This document shows, piece by piece, positions 8,501-14,715 of a DNA stretch of 64,000 bases. Location of the stretch: positions 372,001 through 436,000 of the forward strand of contig CAIZZF010000026.1 in NCBI GenBank assembly GCA_903937385.1, given 5' to 3'. Origin of the DNA: an uncultured Holophagaceae bacterium (lineage in GTDB: Bacteria > Acidobacteriota > Holophagae > Holophagales > Holophagaceae). Below the pieces are notes generated by a model that saw only the letters and a program-made list of their open reading frames with translations, was not told the origin of the DNA and ran no database searches. The position numbers and the translations under genes are program-made. The stretch's first letter is position 1; each line of letters opens with the position of its first letter.

Positions 8501-9704
8501 TGTAGTAGTAGAACCCGGCCGTGCTGTCCGTCTGGAAGACCAGCAGGCCCGTGGCCGGGGTGCCTGGCGCAGCGATAGCCGTGCGCTGGGCCGCGGTCAT
8601 GCGTGGCGCGAGGAGACCCTGGGTCGTGCTACCCAGTTCCAGCAGCGCCGAGGCCGAGGTCGGCGCCGTGCCGATGCCCACCCGGCCCGCGGTGTAGACC
8701 GCATCGCTGCCCGTAAGGGTGAATGGGCTGGCCCCAGCGGAGCCCTGGGCACCCTGGGCACCGGTGGCACCCGTGAAGCCCTGAACACCCTGGGGCCCCT
8801 GGGCGCCGGTGGGTCCAGTAGGTCCGGTGGGTCCCTGGGGCCCCACCAGGCTCAAGCCCTTCAGTCCGACCCAGCTGTCACCTGCCTTCGGTCCGAAGAG
8901 CAGGTTGTTGGTGGTGTCGAGGTAGAAGTCCCCGGCAGTGCCCGCCGCGCCGGAGGCGGTCGGGGCGCCTGCCCCATTGAGGAGGGTCTTCCCGTTGGCG
9001 CCGGCAGCACCCGCCGCACCTGTGGCCCCAGCGAAGCCCTGCACACCCTGCACGCCCTGCAGGCCCTGAGCGCCCGTGGCTCCGGTGTCACCCTTGGCAC
9101 CCTGCGGACCCGTGGCACCGACCGGCCCCTGGGGGCCCGCCGTGCCCAGCACCGTGCTAGGCACGAACTTCGTGCCGTCGAAGAGGAGGCCCTGCCCCGC
9201 GGTGGGCTTCACGGTGGTGAGGTCCACGGGGATGCCCTGGAGGTGGGACACGATGGACTGCGTCTGGGTGCCGGTCACATCGCCGCTGAAGGCCCCCACC
9301 AGCTCCCAGGCGGACCGGGACTGGAAGGCCGGGATCAGCTCCACATCGGGAGCCATGGCCACGCCGCCGATGACCACATGGAGCTTCAGGCCCGACTGCG
9401 CCAGCACCGGGGGCGAGATGGCGGGCATCCCGGTGGAGCCCAGCACCACCGAATACAGGCCGTCCGACACCGTCACCGTCTGGTTCCCGGAGCTCCACAG
9501 CTCCAGCCCCGTGGCGTCCCTCAGGCTGAACACGAAGACCCGGGCCCCGTTGGCCGCCACCCCGGCCTCCAGCAGGTGGCCCTGGTAGGCCAGCTGCGGC
9601 GTGGGCGCCACCACGGCCGCCGCTGGAACGCTCTGGGCGGCGAGCGGGAGCACACCCAGGGCGATGATCATTGCCACGGTGGGGGTCAGGAAGGGATGTC
9701 GCAT
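5520..9704 (-). CDS. Giant secreted fibre protein with collagen-like and YadA-head-like repeats
   Basis: 1394 residues from the ATG at 9704, with AGGTGG 5 bases upstream; an in-frame GTG lies 9 bases earlier. The order is a signal peptide (to about residue 24, ending PLAAQ), a beta-rich N-terminal domain (about 35-150), two Gly-X-Y collagen-like blocks (about 190-237 and 287-324, e.g. GPQGPVGATGPQGAKGDTG) separated by a 50-residue insert, repeated VTSVATGTGLTGG-type modules, and two long arrays of 14-residue-like NTAVGxxAL repeats resembling YadA head beta-rolls. The C-terminal domain (about the last 160 residues) looks like a beta-sandwich. No YadA membrane anchor or S74 chaperone is visible. 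It is the third and last gene of a leftward set. It is likely a trimeric extracellular fibre, with ligand unknown. Confidence 0.85.
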   Translation of the reverse strand: MRHPFLTPTVAMIIALGVLPLAAQSVPAAAVVAPTPQLAYQGHLLEAGVAANGARVFVFSLRDATGLELWSSGNQTVTVSDGLYSVVLGSTGMPAISPPVLAQSGLKLHVVIGGVAMAPDVELIPAFQSRSAWELVGAFSGDVTGTQTQSIVSHLQGIPVDLTTVKPTAGQGLLFDGTKFVPSTVLGTAGPQGPVGATGPQGAKGDTGATGAQGLQGVQGVQGFAGATGAAGAAGANGKTLLNGAGAPTASGAAGTAGDFYLDTTNNLLFGPKAGDSWVGLKGLSLVGPQGPTGPTGPTGAQGPQGVQGFTGATGAQGAQGSAGASPFTLTGSDAVYTAGRVGIGTAPTSASALLELGSTTQGLLAPRMTAAQRTAIAAPGTPATGLLVFQTDSTAGFYYYNGSAWAGPLASSSANGTVTSVATGTGLTGGPITGTGTVALANTAVSPGSYARANVTVDQQGRLTAASSGSAVNLATEVTGTLPVTSGGTGATSASGARNALLPAQTGNGGLFLTTNGSGVSWDSPLGLVGLDNFRNTFQGKTALTSPTGWDNTAYGYGTLAAGAGATANTGLGTLAFSAVVSGSSNVGVGSRAGYLQLGSDNTAVGGSALYGATPSGTNTGSRNSAFGLESLFKNTTGDSNTALGAQALYSNTTSTKNIAVGYQAGYNLTTGNYNIAIGHLGVAAEANTLRLGTAASGTGASMTGQNRAFIAGIRGATLGGSSPQTVVIDENGQLSSAASTSGTVTSVAALTLTSSSGTDLSSTVATGASTPVITLNVPTASASNRGALSATDWSTFNGKESALTFSSPLSRSTNTISLGTVGVANGGTGLTAGGANGQVLAWASGAPAWQERIPSDAGENTRGGALSLGSLNGGVFNTGFGYQSLAVLTTAGWSTAVGHNALASVTTGSNNTAVGKGALLSVTGGNDNAAVGANALCGLIGGTYNTVMGNYALTQATQVSNSVAMGAYALAYQIGGYENTAVGYSALSSLNTGSDNLALGYLAGLGGTYGSNNIYLGANSAASAAGTAGSSITNEIVIGSGATGKGSKTTLLGTPGTTTKTFIAGISGVTPAGSDTAQMVVIKTSGQLGAQDIPAGSGTVTSVSVTSANGFGGSVATASATPAITLSTSVNGLLKGDGTGLSAASPVSDYQAPLTFISPLSNAANTVSLGTVPSANGGTGLSTYTKGDVLYHDGTQFQKLAAGSTSAMLIMGPGGVPAWSVTGAGAITGNIWTMTTDTAVLSAATETAWIGSGLGQGSLTIPAGAWTPGKTLRVRLGGTAAKSGTSTCRLYLRLTSAVTGTVVQVADTGVVGTSAGGWTAEFTVTCRATTGANNFASIANLLLTQSSSLGGATNALVSTVSNLNTYNQTIDVSGLCANTDLKATICTVEILN

Positions 9705-9751
9705 GGGTGCCACCTGGGAGGGAAGAGGACGGGCGAGGAGGGACAGGGGGT

Positions 9752-10288
9752 TCAGTGGCCCGAGGGCCGGAAGCCATGGCGCAGCACCAGGGTCCCGGAG
9801 GTGTCCGTGGCGCGGGTGGCGGGCATGGCCTCACCTACCACGGCGCTGTTCTTCGACGCTCCGGTAGCGCCGGTCTGCTGGGCCCCGGAGGCCGAGGTCA
9901 GGTCCACCGAGGACTCCGCAGGCGCCGCCGGCGGCAGGATCATCGCCGTGGCGCTGGCCGTGTAGCGCACGTCGTTGTTCCACATGGCCACGATGCGGTA
10001 GCTGCCCTGGATGGCCGAGGCCGTGAACAGCCCGCTGCCGCTGAAGGTGCCTCCTGTGGCCGGCTGCACCGACCAGGTGGCGTTGCCTCCCCAGGGAATC
10101 ACCGCCGTGAACTGCACCGTCTGCCCCGGTGCCAGGGAGGCCGCCGTGGGGCTCACGGTCATGACCTGGTTGGCCGTGTTCACCTGGTCGCCGGTGGCGC
10201 GGCTGCCGCCACCGCAGGCGAGGGCGAGGAGCAGAAGCCCCGCGGCAGGGACCAGGGAACGGGCAGGCTGCCATCGGTTGGGCATCAT
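9752..10288 (-). CDS. Lipoprotein with Ig-like (Big2-type) domain
   Basis: 178 residues. The N-terminal signal ends in a lipobox (LLALAC, cysteine at about residue 25), predicting a lipid-anchored periplasmic or surface protein. About residues 42-118 resemble a bacterial Ig-like domain of the Big2 kind (MTVSPTAASLAPGQTVQFTA ... TWSVQPATGGTFSGSGLFTA). The tail is Ser/Thr/Ala-rich. It lies 9 bases downstream of the outer-membrane protein gene and 47 bases upstream of the fibre gene, so the three are probably co-transcribed. It could help anchor or assemble the fibre; that is inference from position only. Confidence 0.8.
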   Translation of the reverse strand: MMPNRWQPARSLVPAAGLLLLALACGGGSRATGDQVNTANQVMTVSPTAASLAPGQTVQFTAVIPWGGNATWSVQPATGGTFSGSGLFTASAIQGSYRIVAMWNNDVRYTASATAMILPPAAPAESSVDLTSASGAQQTGATGASKNSAVVGEAMPATRATDTSGTLVLRHGFRPSGH

Positions 10289-10296
10289 GATCCCCC

Positions 10297-11001
10297 CTAG
10301 AAGCGCCAGAGGAGGCCAGCAGCGGCCGTGATGGCGGGCTGGTTCTGGAAGCCGTAGTGACTGCTGAGCGCCCTGCCCTCGAGCTCGAGCTGATTGTTCA
10401 CCTTGAAGGTCAGCACCGGTCCCACACCCAGGCGCGTCCAGTGCGAGGTCCCTGTCTGGGTCATGCTGCCGCCCAGCGTCGGCGTCACCGTGTTGGTGCT
10501 GACCACGGACCAGCGGACCTCAGAGACCCCGACACCCAGCGCCCAGCGCCCGCCCAAGGGCATAAGCAGGTCCACGCCCAGCGCCAGGCAGGAGACCTTG
10601 GTCTCGAGGGACTGCGGTAGCGGCAGCGCGGTACTGGTGCGGGTCTCGGCGCCGAACACGGTGTAGTCCAGGCGCGGCCGAAGGCGCAGCCCCCTGGGGA
10701 GGATCCAGGTGCCATGGAGACCCAGGGCCAAGCCGGGAGCCCCCGCCGCGACCCGCAGGCCGCCATTGGTCGGGCTCACCAAGGCCAGCTGCGCACCGAA
10801 GGCGGGCTGGATCGGGCGGTGGGAGGGGGTTTGCGAAACCTCGGGTGGCTGGGCCACCGGAGTCGTCTCGCCGGACTGCGCAGGTGACAAAACTTCCGGT
10901 TCCCTTCCCTCGGCCTTCAAGGGACCCCCCAGCGCCAGGGCCAGCAGCGCCAGCTTGACGACCGCAGGCAGCACGGCACGGGCGGATGAATCGGTGTGCA
11001 T
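10297..11001 (-). CDS. Predicted outer-membrane beta-barrel protein
   Basis: 234 residues from the ATG at 11001 (GAGG 5 bases upstream; a GTG two codons earlier is less well placed). It has a signal peptide ending near LGGPLKAEG and a Pro/Ser-rich linker (about 35-70). Alternating amphipathic strands with many Gly and aromatic residues follow, ending in a C-terminal phenylalanine (AAAGLLWRF), the usual signature for BAM-dependent barrel insertion. I do not recognise a specific family. It is first in the leftward set with the lipoprotein and fibre genes, so it may be the membrane partner of the fibre. Confidence 0.75.
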   Translation of the reverse strand: MHTDSSARAVLPAVVKLALLALALGGPLKAEGREPEVLSPAQSGETTPVAQPPEVSQTPSHRPIQPAFGAQLALVSPTNGGLRVAAGAPGLALGLHGTWILPRGLRLRPRLDYTVFGAETRTSTALPLPQSLETKVSCLALGVDLLMPLGGRWALGVGVSEVRWSVVSTNTVTPTLGGSMTQTGTSHWTRLGVGPVLTFKVNNQLELEGRALSSHYGFQNQPAITAAAGLLWRF

Positions 11002-11168
11002 GAGCACCTCGAGTGGCGTAGGGCACCCAAGAACAAGCGGCGGCCTCCGGGCGATGGGGCCAGGGAGGCGATGGATCTACAGGAAAGGACGCATCGGGAT
11101 CAGACCACTCCCTATGAATTGAGGAAAGAATGCGTAGCACCCACCTCCTGCCGCAATACGCTTGATTA

Positions 11169-11196
11169 CCTATAGGTCACCTTTACTTAAGGTCAA
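11169..11196 (-). promoter_or_regulatory. Candidate promoter and overlapping palindrome for the fibre locus
   Basis: On the minus strand TTGACC (11191-11196) is followed after 16 bases by TATAGG (11169-11174), a plausible sigma-70-type pair about 165 bases upstream of the beta-barrel gene. The 10-bp perfect palindrome ACCTATAGGT (11168-11177) covers the -10 element and could be a repressor site. The rest of the 312-base gap 11002-11313 holds no convincing gene; it is the leader of this transcript and the 3' end of the anti-sigma gene. Confidence 0.35.
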
Positions 11197-11313
11197 CATT
11201 TCTACCTGGCTGGTGGAGGTTTCCTGGATGGAGGGGGCCGCAGGCCGCCACCCAGGCAGGTGGCGTCCCGGAGCCGAGGCTCTGCCTGAGCGAGGACATT
11301 GGCCGGAGGTGCG

Positions 11314-12321
11314 CTACCTCTCCGGGGGATGGATCCGGGCGCGGAAGCCCTCCACGGGACCCGTCGCCGGCAGGCTCGCGGGAGCGGCCACGGGGGCGTT
11401 CAGCAGGTAGAGGTCCAGCACGTCGCCGACTTCGAGGTGGAACTGGCAGCGCCACCGAGCCAGGTCGCCACCGGGCTCCCCGAGGGCTTCCAGCGGCAGC
11501 ACCGCGACGCCCCCGGCGCCCCGCCTGAGGAGCACCGCGTGCGCCCCCCGGCGACCGGTCACGGTCACCAGGGTGCTGCCGTCCGGGCGGGAGTCCAGGA
11601 CCCAGCGGGGCGGGCTGACGGTGGAGGCCGCTTCCGCCAGGTCACGCTTGGCCTTCGCGGGGGGCGGCGCGGACGGGGCGGCTGCCCGGGCGCCGCCGAC
11701 CATGCCATTCACTGCGCCCCCAGGCACGCCGCCAGCAACAGCCGCCGCGCGGTCCTGGGCCGCCTCGGCCTTGGGCAGCGCATCGGCCTGCTTGCTGGCC
11801 AGCGCGGCCGGCCGGGGAGCCTCGGCCCGCTGGGTCTCCTGCACCTGGGTGGTCGTCTGGACGTTCTGGCGGGCTGCCTCCTCGGGGCTGGGCGCCAGGA
11901 CGGCCTTCGGTCGGGCTGCCACCGGGGCCGGGAGTGCCTTCGGGGCCACGGGCGCCGGAGCTTCCACGGCCTTCGGCGGGGCCTTGGGCGCCTCCTGCAG
12001 GGCCGGCACGCGACCGGCCTCGGGGCTGCGGAGGTAGACCAGTCCAGCGGTGGTGCCCACGAGCAGGCTGGCCGCGGCGGCGAGGAGGCCAGGGCGGCAC
12101 CAGAACGGCACGACTTTTGGTGTGGCCGGGGCCAGGGCTGCCAGAAGCTGGGCCCGGGCCAAGGGATCCGCCAGCAGCTCCCGCAGGCCTTCCTGGTCGG
12201 CCAGGGCGTCGAAGACCTCCTGGTGCTCCAGGGCCGCCGCGAAGAGCAGGCTCAGCTCGGCCTCGGTGAGCGTCCCCGTGGCATGGCCCCCCAGCAAGCG
12301 CTCGGCTTCAGCGCGGTTCAC
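11314..12321 (-). CDS. Putative membrane anti-sigma factor
   Basis: 335 residues, starting at a GTG that overlaps the sigma-factor stop by 4 bases (GTGA), so the two are translationally coupled. Residues 1-70 are a helical cytoplasmic domain without the zinc-binding HxxxCxxC of classical ZAS anti-sigma factors. A membrane helix follows (about 75-97), then a long Ala/Pro/Lys-rich periplasmic linker (about 100-235) and a C-terminal beta-rich domain (about 240-335). Assignment rests on pairing with the sigma gene and on topology. What it senses is unknown. Confidence 0.65.
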   Translation of the reverse strand: MNRAEAERLLGGHATGTLTEAELSLLFAAALEHQEVFDALADQEGLRELLADPLARAQLLAALAPATPKVVPFWCRPGLLAAAASLLVGTTAGLVYLRSPEAGRVPALQEAPKAPPKAVEAPAPVAPKALPAPVAARPKAVLAPSPEEAARQNVQTTTQVQETQRAEAPRPAALASKQADALPKAEAAQDRAAAVAGGVPGGAVNGMVGGARAAAPSAPPPAKAKRDLAEAASTVSPPRWVLDSRPDGSTLVTVTGRRGAHAVLLRRGAGGVAVLPLEALGEPGGDLARWRCQFHLEVGDVLDLYLLNAPVAAPASLPATGPVEGFRARIHPPER

Positions 12322-12845
12322 GGTGCCCCCCTTCCGGCGACAGCGTCCCAGCTGCCGCCCAGGGCTTCCAGCAGCTGCTTCCGGCAGCGGTGGTCCCAGG
12401 TATAGACGGTGTTGAGGCTGGCGGCGCCCAGGGTCTGCTGGATCTCCGCGAAGGTGCGCCCCTGCAGCTTGAGGCGGAACAGCTCCCGGCAGCGCTCGCC
12501 CATCTGCGCGATGCCACCCATGAGCCGCGCCAGCAGCTCCTTGCGCTCCAGCACCGCGGCCGGGTCCGGCGCGTCCGAGGCCGGCGGAAAGGTGTCCACG
12601 TCCACGGCATCGTAGTCGCCGTGACGATAGGCCTTGCGGCGGTGGGCGGCCAGCTTGAAGCGCAGGATCTGGAAGGCCAGGGGGACCAAGTCCTCAAGCC
12701 GGTCCAGGTGCCCGTATTTCTCGTGGATCACCACCAGCACCTCCTGCGCCAGGTCCTCCGCATGGGCGCCGGCATAACGGGATGCCGCGAAGGCGACGAT
12801 CCTTTCACGAAGGCGGGCCAGGATCCCGGTCCGGTCCGCGGCCAC
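12318..12845 (-). CDS. RNA polymerase sigma factor, ECF-like
   Basis: 175 residues from the GTG at 12845, chosen because GGAGGAGGAGG lies just upstream; alternative GTGs at 12860 and 12905 have no such site. Residues about 8-80 correspond to sigma region 2 (DLAQEVLVVIHEKYGHLDRL). About 115-165 correspond to region 4 with a helix-turn-helix (GERCRELFRLKLQGRTFAEIQQTL, LNTVYTWDHRCRKQLLEAL). The open frame continues for hundreds of codons upstream, antisense to surE, but that part is a shadow. It is coupled to the anti-sigma gene and is divergent from surE. Targets are unknown; the adjacent fibre locus is a candidate. Confidence 0.82.
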   Translation of the reverse strand: MAADRTGILARLRERIVAFAASRYAGAHAEDLAQEVLVVIHEKYGHLDRLEDLVPLAFQILRFKLAAHRRKAYRHGDYDAVDVDTFPPASDAPDPAAVLERKELLARLMGGIAQMGERCRELFRLKLQGRTFAEIQQTLGAASLNTVYTWDHRCRKQLLEALGGSWDAVAGRGAP

Positions 12846-12971
12846 GGCCTCCTCCTCCACGGACGGGAGCGACGGGGCGGTGCTCAGGGGGAGGTCGGAG
12901 TCCACGGGGGGCCTGGGTGGGTTCCATCCTGCCAGCGATTGCCGGTCCGGCCCACCGGCTACACTGGTTGC

Positions 12972-13721
12972 ATGTCTGAACGCCTGATCCTGCTCACCAA
13001 CGACGACGGCCTCTGGGCCCCCGGCATTGCGGCCCTGGCCCGGGTGGCCTCCCGCTTCGGCCGGGTGGTGACCGTGGCGCCGGACCGCAACCGCTCGGCC
13101 ATCTCCTCGGCCCTGAGCCTGCACAACATCCTCCGCCTGAACGAAGTGGGCCCCGGCCGCTATGCCTGCGACGGCACCCCCGTGGACTGCGTGCTGCTGG
13201 GGGTCTGCGAGGTCCTGGACCGCCGCCCGGACTGGGTGCTCTCGGGCATCAACCACGGCTTCAACCTGGGCGAGGACGTGTTCTACTCCGGCACCGTGGG
13301 CGCGGCCTTCGAGGGTCGCCTGCAGGGCGCCCGGGCCGCGGCCTTCTCCATCCACCCCGGCGGCAACCTGGAGGAGGGCGAGCCCTGGATCGGGCGCTTC
13401 CTGGAGCGCTGGGAGGCCATGGAGCTGCCCGCCAACCGCATCTGGAACGTGAACCTGCCCAAGGGTGAGCCCCGGGGCTTCCGCCTCACGGGCCAGGACA
13501 GCCGGGCCTATCACGATCTGGTGGAGCGCCGGGCCGATCCCCGCAGCCTTCCCTACTACTGGATCGGTGGCGACGCGGGCCCCACCTACGCGAAGGGCGC
13601 CGGCAGCGATGCCGAGGCCGTGTTCGAGGGCTACGCCAGCGTGACGCCCCTGCGCTTGGATCTGGGCTGCCCCGAGACCCTGGCCCGGCAGGCCGACTTC
13701 CATGCCGCCTTCAACGACTAG
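12972..13721 (+). CDS. surE: 5'/3'-nucleotidase SurE
   Basis: 249 residues from the ATG at 12972. The N-terminus LILLTNDDGLWAPGI carries the metal-binding Asp-Asp pair. It is followed by the conserved VVTVAPDRNRSAISSALS segment and VLSGINHGFNLGEDVFYSGTVGAA, which together form the active site of the family. SurE dephosphorylates nucleoside monophosphates and supports stress survival. Its 3' end overlaps acyP by 20 bases, with apt immediately after, forming a small phosphate/nucleotide-metabolism operon. Confidence 0.96.
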   Translation: MSERLILLTNDDGLWAPGIAALARVASRFGRVVTVAPDRNRSAISSALSLHNILRLNEVGPGRYACDGTPVDCVLLGVCEVLDRRPDWVLSGINHGFNLGEDVFYSGTVGAAFEGRLQGARAAAFSIHPGGNLEEGEPWIGRFLERWEAMELPANRIWNVNLPKGEPRGFRLTGQDSRAYHDLVERRADPRSLPYYWIGGDAGPTYAKGAGSDAEAVFEGYASVTPLRLDLGCPETLARQADFHAAFND

Positions 13722-13998
13722 CGGGACGCAGGTCGCCTTCCGCGTCCACGGCTTTGTGCAGGGTGTGGGCTACCGGCGCTTCGCTGAGCGGGAGGCCCAG
13801 GCCCTGGGGCTGGCGGGGTGGGTGCGCAACGACCCGGGGGGCACGGTATCGGGCGAGGCCGAAGGCCCCGCCGACGCCCTGGCGGCCTTCCGCAGCCAGC
13901 TGGCGCGGGGCCCCGCTTACGGGTCCGTGGACCGGCTGGACTGGGAGACCCCGGCCGTGCGATCCTCGCTTCCCTTTCCCTTCGAGCTCCGCAGGTAA
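13702..13998 (+). CDS. acyP: Acylphosphatase
   Basis: 98 residues, about the normal family length. The signature VHGFVQGVGYRRFAEREA contains the phosphate-cradle loop and catalytic Arg; the catalytic Asn is in GWVRNDPGGTV. It hydrolyses the carboxyl-phosphate bond of acyl phosphates such as acetyl phosphate. The start overlaps surE by 20 bases, and apt begins 2 bases after the stop, so translational coupling is likely. Confidence 0.94.
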   Translation: MPPSTTSGTQVAFRVHGFVQGVGYRRFAEREAQALGLAGWVRNDPGGTVSGEAEGPADALAAFRSQLARGPAYGSVDRLDWETPAVRSSLPFPFELRR

Positions 13999-14000
13999 CC

Positions 14001-14525
14001 ATGACCCACGCCAACCCCTTCTCCTCCTATGTCAGGGACGTCCCCGACTTCCCCAAGGCCGGCATCCTGTTCCGCGACATCACGCCACTGCTGGCCAATG
14101 CCGCGGTTTTCGGGGAAGCCGTGGCGGCCATGGCCGAGCCGGCGCTGATCCTGGAGCCCACCCACGTGCTGGGCCTGGAGTCCCGGGGTTTCATCTTCGG
14201 CAGCGCCCTGGCGCAGAAACTGGGCGTGGGCTTCGTGCCCGCCCGCAAGCCCGGCAAGCTGCCCATGGCCACGCACAAGGAACCCTACGGCCTGGAATAC
14301 GGCGAGGACGCCCTGGAGATTCACATGGACGCCTTCAAGGCTGGCGACCGGGTGCTCATCGTGGATGACGTCATGGCCACCGGCGGCACCGCCGCCGCGG
14401 CCCAGCGCCTCATCCGCCTTACGGGTGCCCACCCCGTGGCCCTCACGGTCTTCATCGAGCTGTCCTCCCTGCCCGGCCGCGAAAAGGTCGAGGGTCTGCC
14501 CGTCTTCAGCGTATTGAGGTACTAG
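14001..14525 (+). CDS. apt: Adenine phosphoribosyltransferase
   Basis: 174 residues. It shows the family N-terminus SYVRDVPDFPKAGILFRDITPLL, the loop GLESRGFIFGSALA, and the PRPP-binding motif VLIVDDVMATGGTAAAA. The enzyme makes AMP from adenine and PRPP in the cytoplasm. It lies in an operon with surE and acyP, consistent with purine salvage. An adenine deaminase at 26101-27123 would compete for the same base. Confidence 0.96.
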   Translation: MTHANPFSSYVRDVPDFPKAGILFRDITPLLANAAVFGEAVAAMAEPALILEPTHVLGLESRGFIFGSALAQKLGVGFVPARKPGKLPMATHKEPYGLEYGEDALEIHMDAFKAGDRVLIVDDVMATGGTAAAAQRLIRLTGAHPVALTVFIELSSLPGREKVEGLPVFSVLRY

Positions 14526-14577
14526 TGAGGGGGGCCCGCCTGGGCCGATTACCTTCCCTCCCACGGGACAGCCGCTG

Positions 14578-14670
14578 ATGTCACCCCTGCTGAAGGCCGT
14601 GCTCCTCGCCTGGCTGGTGCTGGGCCCGCTGGGGCTCTGGTTGCGGCGGCGGCGGAAGAACAGGCCTTGA
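14578..14670 (+). CDS. Possible 30-residue single-helix membrane peptide
   Basis: A short frame downstream of apt encodes a hydrophobic helix (LLKAVLLAWLVLGPLGLWL) followed by a strongly basic tail (RRRRKNRP), a classic N-out/C-in small membrane protein pattern. There is no strong ribosome-binding site, only GGGACA. It may be a real small protein or the chance result of GC-rich leucine/arginine codons. It is the only content I see in the gap 14526-14715. Confidence 0.35.
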   Translation: MSPLLKAVLLAWLVLGPLGLWLRRRRKNRP

Positions 14671-14715
14671 GCGCGCTCTCTCGTCAGTTCTCCGCGAGAG
14701 TTGTTTTCTTTCCCG

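Noticed and set aside
8740..9120. Short near-repeats resembling a CRISPR or minisatellite
   Set aside because: They are codon-level repeats of the Gly-X-Y collagen-like blocks, in frame and without regular spacers.
5520..9704. The fibre gene as part of a prophage tail module
   Set aside because: No phage structural, lysis or integrase genes are near, and the protein has a signal peptide that phage tail fibres lack.
7761..9965. A 734-codon open frame on the plus strand
   Set aside because: It is fully antisense to the fibre gene. Its product is rich in Gly/Arg/His/Gln with no domains, and the opposite strand has a signal peptide and clear repeats.
12846..13703. Upstream extension of the sigma-factor frame
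   Set aside because: The frame stays open through surE on the other strand, but surE is certain. The sigma homology begins near 12845, where a ribosome-binding site is present.
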